The notes under the pieces were generated by a model. That model saw only the letters and a list, made by a program, of their open reading frames with translations, did not search any database and had not been told where the DNA came from. From NCBI GenBank assembly GCA_945614335.1, contig CALZAP010000112.1, positions 1-5,659 of the forward strand: a stretch of 5,659 bases of DNA, written 5' to 3'. This document shows, piece by piece, positions 1 through 5,659 of the stretch (its first letter is position 1; each line of letters begins with the position of its first letter). Both the position numbers and the translations under genes were made by a program. This stretch comes from an uncultured Prevotella sp. GTDB taxonomy: Bacteria; Bacteroidota; Bacteroidia; Bacteroidales; Bacteroidaceae.

Positions 1-3000
1 GAAGGTCGAAACCTATTCCCTTGGCTATGCGTTTCAGAGCCATCAGATAGTCGCCAGATCCACGATACTCGTTGTCGAATTGGCATGCCATAAGCGGTCC
101 GCCATCCTTCCATTGCAGTCCCTGTATCTGTGAGAAGATTTGTCTGTAGAGCTTATCTACAAAAGACAGGAACACAGGATCCTGCGAACGAGTCTTACAT
201 CCCTTGGTAAAGACCCAGTCGGGAATGCCTCCGTTTCGCACCTCGCCGTGGCAGAACGGACCGATGCGTAATATAACAGGCAGTTGTTCCTCCTTGCATA
301 TCTCGATAAACCGACGCAAGTCGCGCTGTCCGCTCCAGTTGAATATACCCTCCTGTTCCTCAATGTGGTTCCAGAAGACGTAGGTGGCAATAATGGTCAC
401 TCCACCCTCTTTCATCTTCCTCACCTCGTCCTTCCACTCCGCGGCGGGAATGCGCGAGAAATGCACCTCGCCCATCACGGGCACCACTCGTCGTCCGTCG
501 ATTATCAAACTCTTGCTGTCCCATTTCACCTCATGTACTGATGTGGCATCATGTTTCAATGCCGGTTTCAGTTCGTCGGGCGAGTCGTTGGTGAACATAT
601 CCACCTTGGGTGCTGTCTTAGTGAAGAAGTGGGTTATCGTTTCAGGACTAAGGTGGAGTGATGGTCTGAAGTCCTCGCTCTGCATATAGCTGAGGATGGC
701 ATGGCGCATCTGACGTGCCACAAGTCGGTTTGTAAGGTTATGGTCGATGTCCATAGTGGTCATCAGCAGTGTGCCGTTAAGCACCTGTGCCTCTACAATC
801 ATGCCCAACTTACGGCTGACGTGCCATGTGTCGATGGGCTGTACGGGCGACTGATAGTCGGCGGGCAATTCCATTAGGTTCATCACCTGTGCTTTGTTCA
901 GCAATTCCCACCAGTTGAGGTTACTCCATGAGTCGGTCGGGAAACCGTGACTGAACAATGGATGACTGCAATCTATGTATGCTCCAGTGGTGTGTGGCGG
1001 ACGCATCTTAAACCATGACGTATTCCAGAATACCGGCAGGTATTGCTGCTTAACGTCGTTGCCTAATGTCACCTTTCCCGCAGCAGTTATCAGAACTTTT
1101 CCACCGTTCTCAAGCACGTTAAGGGCTTTGGCGTCGAGGGTGTCGGTGATGTGAATAGCGTTTGCGGCCTGATCTTTTTCTGTTATCTCGGGATAAACCC
1201 AAAAGTCCCAATGGTTCTTCCATTGCCCGTTAATATTGATGTAGAGAGTCATCTTCGAGGGGATGGTGATGGATGAAAGGTCATACTGTATGCTTCCCAC
1301 TTCAGAATGTTTGCCCAATGGCAATGTGAGATTTGCCAAGGTGCCATTTGACACCGTAGTGCCGTCATTGTTGTTGATGATGCTATAAGTGATGTTGGCT
1401 TGTGTGTCGTGAAGTGCATTATAAACACCTACAGGCACATTAAGTGTCTCATCTGCCGCATATACGAACTTCGGAAACTTAGCCAATGGCACCATGGGAG
1501 AGCAAAACTCACGCCAATCGTCAGCCGTGGCATATCCCTTCTCACGCCAATGCACATTCAGCACTCCAACCAGTGCCGTTCCCTGACCGCTATAGTCATT
1601 AAGTCCCAACAGTTGGAATCCGGCATAGTCGCGAGTGCGCAGGTTGCGCTCAATATCATATTTATAGCATAGTTTTTGCAGTTGTCCGCTTGCGGATAGG
1701 AATTTCTCCCCTTGCGATGCCATGCCGTTGGCTGCGAGCAAGTCTTGGAAAATCTCGAAATTCTTTGCCTTATATACACCAGTGTATTGTGATATTTCTC
1801 TAAAGTCGGGAAATGCGCACCACTGACCAAGTTCATGACTGATGAGAGGTGAGTTGTTTGGTTCCGTGCTGCGGTAGTTTCGTGGAAAGTCCATCATAGT
1901 GAAGAAATCATCGTTAGACTGTGGAGCACTGTTTTTCCATTCAAGACCTCTTGCTCCACCTTTCACATGAAACTCCGAACCGTCGTCCCATGCCCATCCT
2001 CCGCCAACAGATGCTCCGCAATACACCTTCGTGGGGTCGTAGTCGTGCATTTGCTTCACCCAGTCGTTGCAGTAGCTTACCCAGTCGCCTGCAGGTTCAT
2101 TTCCAGCAGCCATCATCACAAATGAGGGATGATGTCCATAGGTGTCGATAATACGTTTTGATTCCTCAAGAAGATACTGGTCAATGACCTGCCCTCTACG
2201 AAGTTTCACTCCGTGGTTGGGCCACGAAGGTCCTTCGGGCTGTAGGTATATACCTACCTTGTCGGCTGCGGCAAATGCAGCTTCTGGTGGACAGTAACTG
2301 TGGAAACGCACATGATTCAATCCGTATTCCTTGCATTTCATGAAGATGCGCAGCCACGATTCCTCGTCGGTGGGAGGAAAGCCTGTCTCAGGGAAACAAC
2401 AGTTTTCCACTGTGCCGCGCAACCATATCGGTGTGTCATTGATATAGAATTGCCGTCCCTTTATCTTGATGTCGCGAATGCCGAAGGTAACGGTGATGTC
2501 GCGACCTTTATGATTCACTGTTCGGGTATAGAGATAAGGGTCAAACTCGCTCCAAAGACGCATGGAGTCGCCAAGTGCGAACTTATAGCACTCGTCGTCA
2601 ACCATAACGCTCACCTCGCGAGAGGCAATATCGGGTTGTATGCGGATTCGTGGCTGTGGAGAAGTGCGCAGTTCGATGCGTCCTGTGATGCCGTTCCAGT
2701 TGCCTTGTGTCTGGTCGGTCACGCTGTGTGAGTCCTGTCCCACTCCCACATTCTCAATACCGTTATACACGCTTATGGCAATCTCGTTTTCGCGTCCAAC
2801 TTTGACATAGTCCGTGATGTCATATTCATGAGGTGTTGATAACGACATTTGGTGACCCACCTCACGTCCATTCACGCATACCGTGGTCTCGATATGCGGA
2901 CGCTCCAAGAATAGCCACGCCCTCTCCTTTTCCCATGCCTTGGGAATAGTCACCGTGCGCTTATAGCAAGCCGTTCCCACATAGTGTGTGTTAGGAGTTA

Positions 3001-3286
3001 GGAAAAAGGGATATTTCACGTTGCCTTCCATGCGGTATTTCGCCATGAAAGGATTAAAATAATAGGAAGAGTCGTAGGTGGAGCCAGTCCAAACCGTATT
3101 CACAGTTACCTTGTTTCCTTTACTGTTTGTCTGCATTGAGCCAGGCAAGGTGACGAAGTCATTCGATGAGGCTTCTTTTCCGATGCCGAAGCTCCATTTG
3201 CCCGATAAGTCAATTTTTTGTTGTGCATAGGGTGTTTCAATGCACAATATCATCATTATGGTTGTTAGTAAAATTAGTTTTTTCAT
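1..3286 (-). CDS. Secreted GH2-GH35 fusion glycoside hydrolase (3' end beyond window)
   Basis: Probable exported two-enzyme polysaccharide hydrolase; 1095 codons are visible without a stop and the C-terminus lies off the left edge. The ATG at 3286 is preceded by an in-frame TAA and begins a signal peptide (KK, hydrophobic core, likely cleavage after PYA, residue 21). Cys15 lacks a good lipobox. Domains seen: jelly-roll sugar-binding domain about 24-210 (NG at 139, GNWNGITG at 195-202); short Ig-like domain about 216-270; GH2 TIM barrel about 275-590 with RFHSY at 327-331, GNEP at 395-398 (acid/base E397) and SHELGQW with likely nucleophile E485; beta-sandwich about 600-690; C-terminal alpha/beta domain about 690-895 (NGGKVLITAAG). 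From about 926 a GH35 catalytic domain follows: GEVHFSRIP at 939-947, TYVFWNHIE at 968-976, RIGPFCHGE at 1007-1015, GGP...NEY at 1062-1074 with acid/base E1073. Its nucleophile is outside the window. Exo-acting beta-galactosidase is likely for GH35; the GH2 specificity cannot be told. It starts 26 bp after murI on the same strand. Confidence 0.93.
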   Translation of the reverse strand, partial: MKKLILLTTIMMILCIETPYAQQKIDLSGKWSFGIGKEASSNDFVTLPGSMQTNSKGNKVTVNTVWTGSTYDSSYYFNPFMAKYRMEGNVKYPFFLTPNTHYVGTACYKRTVTIPKAWEKERAWLFLERPHIETTVCVNGREVGHQMSLSTPHEYDITDYVKVGRENEIAISVYNGIENVGVGQDSHSVTDQTQGNWNGITGRIELRTSPQPRIRIQPDIASREVSVMVDDECYKFALGDSMRLWSEFDPYLYTRTVNHKGRDITVTFGIRDIKIKGRQFYINDTPIWLRGTVENCCFPETGFPPTDEESWLRIFMKCKEYGLNHVRFHSYCPPEAAFAAADKVGIYLQPEGPSWPNHGVKLRRGQVIDQYLLEESKRIIDTYGHHPSFVMMAAGNEPAGDWVSYCNDWVKQMHDYDPTKVYCGASVGGGWAWDDGSEFHVKGGARGLEWKNSAPQSNDDFFTMMDFPRNYRSTEPNNSPLISHELGQWCAFPDFREISQYTGVYKAKNFEIFQDLLAANGMASQGEKFLSASGQLQKLCYKYDIERNLRTRDYAGFQLLGLNDYSGQGTALVGVLNVHWREKGYATADDWREFCSPMVPLAKFPKFVYAADETLNVPVGVYNALHDTQANITYSIINNNDGTTVSNGTLANLTLPLGKHSEVGSIQYDLSSITIPSKMTLYININGQWKNHWDFWVYPEITEKDQAANAIHITDTLDAKALNVLENGGKVLITAAGKVTLGNDVKQQYLPVFWNTSWFKMRPPHTTGAYIDCSHPLFSHGFPTDSWSNLNWWELLNKAQVMNLMELPADYQSPVQPIDTWHVSRKLGMIVEAQVLNGTLLMTTMDIDHNLTNRLVARQMRHAILSYMQSEDFRPSLHLSPETITHFFTKTAPKVDMFTNDSPDELKPALKHDATSVHEVKWDSKSLIIDGRRVVPVMGEVHFSRIPAAEWKDEVRKMKEGGVTIIATYVFWNHIEEQEGIFNWSGQRDLRRFIEICKEEQLPVILRIGPFCHGEVRNGGIPDWVFTKGCKTRSQDPVFLSFVDKLYRQIFSQIQGLQWKDGGPLMACQFDNEYRGSGDYLMALKRIAKGIGFDL
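2242..2257. repeat. 16-bp perfect palindrome inside the GH2 barrel coding region
   Basis: GTAGGTATATACCTAC is its own reverse complement. It sits 4 bp from a second inverted repeat, CGAAGG-T-CCTTCG (2225-2237). Both lie in the coding sequence for the conserved GIYLQPEGPSW segment of the GH2 barrel, so protein constraint plus chance may explain them. No function is assigned. Confidence 0.4.
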
Positions 3287-3312
3287 TTAGTTAGGTAGAT
3301 TTTGATTATAGT

Positions 3313-4131
3313 TTACGCCAACGTAATGTTTTTCACATCAACATGCTCATGTAGGAAAATCTGAGCTGACTCACGGAACTTGTCCGGGTTTTCCGTAGTG
3401 AGATATTCCACAGTGCCACCTTTTGAACATCTTTGTTCCATCTCAGGATGCCTAAGGAAATAGTTTTTGAGGCTTTCGGCCACATATTCCCCTTGTGGTA
3501 TGATGCGCACTCCCGGTGTTACATATTTCACTATTTTCGGCATTAGGAGCGGATAGTGAGTGCAACCAAGTATTATTGCGTCGATGTCAGGGTCGAGGCG
3601 CATTAGTTGGTCAATGCGTTTCTTGACGAAATAGTCGGCTCCCGGGCTGTCAGCTTCGTTGTATTCGACTAATGGCACCCAGAACGGACAAGCCACTCCG
3701 GAGACAACAATGTCGGGATAGATTTTTTGAATTTCGAGTTTATAGCTTTCACTCTTTATGGTGCCTTCGGTGGCAAGAACGCCCACGTGACGGCTTGTGG
3801 TAAGCTGCCCGATGACTTCTGCGGTAGGTCTGATAATGCCGAGCACACGCCTGTTCGGGTCGAGCTTGGGAAGGTCTACCTGTTGAATGGTTCTAAGTGC
3901 CTTTGCCGATGCGGTGTTGCAGCCGAGAATGACTAATTGGCACCCCATCTCGAAGAGTTTTATCACCGCCTGTCTTGTGAACTCATAAACCACGTCGAAA
4001 GAGCGCGGGCCGTATGGCGCACGGGCATTGTCGCCGAGATACAGGTAGTCGTATTCCGGTAGTAAGTGGCGCACGCCATGCAGAATGGTCAGTCCGCCAT
4101 AGCCAGAGTCAAAAATGCCGATGGGAGACAT
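3313..4131 (-). CDS. murI: Glutamate racemase
   Basis: Cytoplasmic, cofactor-independent racemase that converts L-glutamate to D-glutamate for the peptidoglycan stem peptide. At 272 aa it is of normal family length. The hallmark motifs are all present: IGIFDSGYGGLT at 4-15 (Asp8, Ser9), YLGDNARAPYG at 31-41, GCNTASA at 70-76 with catalytic Cys71, and GCTHYPLL at 189-196 with catalytic Cys190, so the two-cysteine mechanism should be intact. There is no signal peptide. The ATG start puts the IGIFDSG strand directly at the N-terminus, as expected. An AAAGG lies only 2 nt before the ATG, too close for a normal Shine-Dalgarno site. The gene begins 12 bp after the preceding OmpH gene, so co-transcription with the Skp-like chaperone genes is very likely. 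This order agrees with what I recall of Bacteroidales genomes. Confidence 0.97.
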   Translation of the reverse strand: MSPIGIFDSGYGGLTILHGVRHLLPEYDYLYLGDNARAPYGPRSFDVVYEFTRQAVIKLFEMGCQLVILGCNTASAKALRTIQQVDLPKLDPNRRVLGIIRPTAEVIGQLTTSRHVGVLATEGTIKSESYKLEIQKIYPDIVVSGVACPFWVPLVEYNEADSPGADYFVKKRIDQLMRLDPDIDAIILGCTHYPLLMPKIVKYVTPGVRIIPQGEYVAESLKNYFLRHPEMEQRCSKGGTVEYLTTENPDKFRESAQIFLHEHVDVKNITLA

Positions 4132-4143
4132 TACCTTTGTCTT

Positions 4144-4689
4144 TTATTGAAGCCTTTCCTTCAGCATGCCTGTAAGGTTGATGCTGCGTGAGGGGTTGAT
4201 ATATGGGCAGGCGTCAGAGTCGGTGTTGACAATGAGGGTGAGGTTCAGCTCAGCGCCGGTTTGGTTCAACAGTTCCTGTATACGATTGTGAAGAGGAGCG
4301 TATATTTCCCTTTCCGCTTGTGCCAACAGTCGTCTGCTTTCTTCCTTGAACGCGATGTTTTTGTTCATCAGTTCCTGAAGTTCAGTCTGACGCTTTTTGA
4401 GAATTGTAAGAGGGAAGTCCTTCTGTCCTTCGAGAAACTCCTCGTACTTTTTGTTGAAGTCGTTTTTCACCCTGACAGCCTCTTCCTCGTATTTTGCCTT
4501 CAGTTCCTCAATTTGTTTTTGGGCTATGGTGTATTCAGGCATCGACTCGAAGAGTTCGCCATAGCTGAAATATCCTACCGTGGCTGCCGTTTGTTGTGCG
4601 GCAGCCACCGGATATGCGTTTTCAACATCCTGTGCCTTGGCCGTAGTGGTAGTCAAGGCAATAAGTATTGAAATAAGAATTAGTTTCAT
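4144..4689 (-). CDS. OmpH/Skp-family periplasmic chaperone, divergent third copy
   Basis: Probable periplasmic holdase for unfolded outer-membrane proteins (Skp/OmpH family), 181 aa. A signal peptide is clear: MK, hydrophobic LILISILIAL, likely cleavage after AKA at residue 19. A short Ala/Gln-rich stretch (about 20-37) precedes the conserved start of the mature fold, VGYFSYGELFESMPEY, which parallels GHVNSQEVIQAMPEY in the neighbouring copy. Residues about 55-145 are highly charged (Lys/Glu/Gln) and heptad-like, fitting the long helical tentacles of Skp trimers. The C-terminal strand and tail (LIVNTDSDACPYINPSRSIN) align with YIMDMAGGIPYISTTLSTD of the next copy. It is the most divergent of the three: extra N-terminal spacer, a Cys before PYIN, and a tail ending LKERLQ instead of KLGIK/KLGYK. 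It lies 6 bp after the previous gene and 12 bp before murI, so it is surely in the same operon. Confidence 0.9.
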   Translation of the reverse strand: MKLILISILIALTTTTAKAQDVENAYPVAAAQQTAATVGYFSYGELFESMPEYTIAQKQIEELKAKYEEEAVRVKNDFNKKYEEFLEGQKDFPLTILKKRQTELQELMNKNIAFKEESRRLLAQAEREIYAPLHNRIQELLNQTGAELNLTLIVNTDSDACPYINPSRSINLTGMLKERLQ

Positions 4690-4695
4690 TAGCTG

Positions 4696-5193
4696 TTATT
4701 TGATACCTAATTTTGCTTTAACCTGAGCTGTAACATCAGTGCTGAGTGTGGTGCTGATGTAAGGAATGCCGCCGGCCATGTCCATGATGTAAACATATCC
4801 GCCAGTCTGTCCGATAGCCTTGATGGCGTCTACAACCTTTGTTGTGATGGCCTGCATCTTTTCCTGTGAAGCACGTGCGAGAGCCTGCTGGTTGTCCTGG
4901 TAGCTCTGCTGAATCTTCTGCTGCATTTCCTGGAGTTCAGTCTCACGACGCTGTTTGATGTTGTCAGGCAGAGTGTTGGCGTTAGCCTCGTAGTCTTTCA
5001 CCTTTTTGGTGAATTCCTCCTGCATTCCCTTCAGGTCAGCCTCATACTGCTGCTGGAGAGCGTCGATTTCAGTTTTCGCCTTGGTGTACTCCGGCATAGC
5101 CTGGATTACTTCCTGCGAGTTAACGTGTCCGAATTTCTGTGCCATGGCAGCGATAGGTGCCAGCATCAGGATCATAAAAAGTACTTTTTTCAT
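4696..5193 (-). CDS. OmpH/Skp-family periplasmic chaperone
   Basis: Probable periplasmic chaperone that holds nascent outer-membrane proteins for BAM-mediated insertion, 165 aa, a usual size for Skp/OmpH. The signal peptide is textbook: MKK, hydrophobic VLFMILMLAPIAA, cleavage after AMA at residue 18. The mature protein opens with KFGHVNSQEVIQAMPEY, the family's N-terminal strand and turn, followed by a long Glu/Lys/Gln-rich coiled-coil region at about 35-125 and a C-terminal strand/tail (GGYVYIMDMAGGIPYIS... AKLGIK). There is no visible lipobox or transmembrane segment after the signal. It is flanked on both sides by paralogues. A 40-bp A/T-rich spacer separates it from the upstream copy, a larger gap than elsewhere in the cluster, so extra regulation or RNA processing could act here. 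Only 6 bp separate it from the downstream copy. Confidence 0.94.
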   Translation of the reverse strand: MKKVLFMILMLAPIAAMAQKFGHVNSQEVIQAMPEYTKAKTEIDALQQQYEADLKGMQEEFTKKVKDYEANANTLPDNIKQRRETELQEMQQKIQQSYQDNQQALARASQEKMQAITTKVVDAIKAIGQTGGYVYIMDMAGGIPYISTTLSTDVTAQVKAKLGIK

Positions 5194-5233
5194 CTTTGTA
5201 TAATAATTAATTATTGTTTGTATACTAAATTGT
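5194..5233 (-). promoter_or_regulatory. A/T-rich spacer with palindrome between OmpH genes
   Basis: This 40-bp gap between two co-directional OmpH genes contains a perfect 14-bp palindrome, AATAATTAATTATT (5202-5215). It also holds an octamer, TTTGTATA on the plus strand, repeated at 5195-5202 and 5217-5224, 22 bp apart, i.e. about two helical turns. The second gene starts at 5193, immediately beside the proximal octamer. I see no Bacteroidetes-type TAnnTTTG -7 element in the right orientation, so promoter status is unproven. It may be an operator, an internal promoter, or simply an A/T-rich translation-enhancing leader. Confidence 0.35.
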
Positions 5234-5659
5234 TTATTTATATCCGAGTTTGGACAGAACCTCGTCGGAAATGTCTATTTTTGGACTGCCGAATATGATA
5301 CCGCTGTCGCTTGCCCTGTCAAGTACGAGCTGATATCCACGCATGTCGGCAATATCCTTCACCACGTTGTATATTTCGTCCTGAATAGGTCCCATGAGGC
5401 TAGCGCGCTTTTTGTACAGTTCTCCTTCAGGTCCGAAATACTTGCGCTTTAGTTCGCTGGCTTCCTGTTCTTTTTTCATTATGGCGTCTTGTTTTGCCTT
5501 TTTCTGTTCTTTTGACAGGAAAGCCGATTCGTTTTGATAGTTCTTGTACATTGTTTGCGCTTCGGTGTTAATGGCCTCGACCTCAGCCTGCCATTTCTTC
5601 GACACCTGGTTCAGTTGCTCGTTAGCCCTCTCGTAAGCGGGTATGTTTTTTAGAATGTA
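5234..5659 (-). CDS. OmpH/Skp-family periplasmic chaperone (5' end beyond window)
   Basis: C-terminal 141 codons of a third Skp/OmpH-like chaperone gene; the start and signal peptide lie beyond the right edge. A GTG at 5605 could be read as a start, but the frame stays open to 5659 and the extra residues (YILKNIPAYERANEQLNQ) are the conserved OmpH segment that corresponds to VIQAMPEYTKAKTEI in the next gene, so the gene must begin further upstream. The visible part holds a Lys/Glu/Gln-rich helical region and the family's C-terminal strand, YQLVLDRASDSGIIFGSPKIDIS, ending KLGYK. It keeps the KYFGPEGELYKKR segment in mid-helix, which the two downstream copies lack. It leads the tandem trio; in related genomes bamA is usually found before such genes (recalled synteny, not visible here). 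Confidence 0.9.
   Translation of the reverse strand, partial: YILKNIPAYERANEQLNQVSKKWQAEVEAINTEAQTMYKNYQNESAFLSKEQKKAKQDAIMKKEQEASELKRKYFGPEGELYKKRASLMGPIQDEIYNVVKDIADMRGYQLVLDRASDSGIIFGSPKIDISDEVLSKLGYK

Noticed and set aside
480..620. Two separate genes, GH2 and GH35, joined by a reading error
   Set aside because: Reading every codon across the junction shows no stop, no frame change and no internal start with a signal peptide, so the raw sequence supports one polypeptide; a sequencing error cannot be excluded without reads.
157..1836. Minus-strand open frames at 157-390 and 1558-1836
   Set aside because: They overlap the GH2-GH35 gene in another frame, and their translations are Cys/Arg/Ser-rich without any recognisable motif.
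284..2731. Plus-strand open frames at 284-541, 384-689, 1400-1672, 1921-2151 and 2300-2731
   Set aside because: All lie opposite the continuous, family-recognisable GH2-GH35 frame; their translations show no domain or signal and are antisense shadows.
3240..3286. Lipoprotein signal at Cys15 of the GH2-GH35 protein
   Set aside because: The residues before the Cys (MIL) do not fit a lipobox, which needs a small residue at -1; a signal peptidase I site after PYA fits better.
3287..3312. Terminator or dedicated promoter between murI and the hydrolase gene
   Set aside because: The 26-bp gap has no GC-rich hairpin or T-run on the minus strand and no TAnnTTTG element.
3727..5203. Plus-strand open frames at 3727-3936, 4261-4671 and 5006-5203
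   Set aside because: They are antisense to murI and the OmpH genes; the Leu/Phe-rich translations are the mirror of Lys/Glu-rich coiled-coil coding sequence.
5234..5605. GTG at 5605 as the true start of the first OmpH gene
   Set aside because: The frame stays open to the window edge and the upstream residues match the conserved OmpH N-terminal segment; starting at 5605 would also leave no signal peptide.

Overview
All genes in this window lie on the minus strand, and coding density is almost complete. The largest gap is 40 bp. Protein content and gene order point to a Bacteroidales bacterium, most likely Prevotella-like (genus inferred from remembered gene order and protein style, not from a search). 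Supporting signs are the tandem Skp/OmpH genes leading into glutamate racemase, starts preceded by A/T-rich sequence rather than clear Shine-Dalgarno sites, and a large secreted GH2 enzyme of the type used in glycan foraging.

In transcription order (high to low coordinates) the window holds: the 3' part of one OmpH/Skp-like chaperone gene, running off the right edge; a 40-bp A/T-rich spacer containing a 14-bp perfect palindrome and a repeated octamer; a second complete OmpH/Skp gene; a third, divergent OmpH/Skp gene 6 bp further on; murI (glutamate racemase) after 12 bp; and, after 26 bp, a very long glycoside hydrolase gene that is still open at the left edge. The first four genes look like the end of an envelope-biogenesis operon. 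Skp-like periplasmic chaperones hold unfolded outer-membrane proteins for the BAM machinery, and MurI supplies D-glutamate for peptidoglycan. The usual upstream partner in this group, bamA, would lie beyond the right edge.

The most notable item is the last gene. I read its frame codon by codon from 3286 to position 2 and found no stop in 1095 codons. The first ~900 residues form a full-length secreted GH2 enzyme (jelly roll, unusually short Ig-like domain, TIM barrel with E397 and E485 as the likely catalytic pair, then C-terminal domains). The same frame then runs into a GH35 beta-galactosidase catalytic domain (from about residue 926, likely acid/base E1073), which is cut by the window edge before its nucleophile. 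This is a GH2-GH35 two-enzyme fusion placed directly behind a housekeeping envelope operon. No RNA genes, CRISPR arrays, insertion sequences or convincing terminators were seen.
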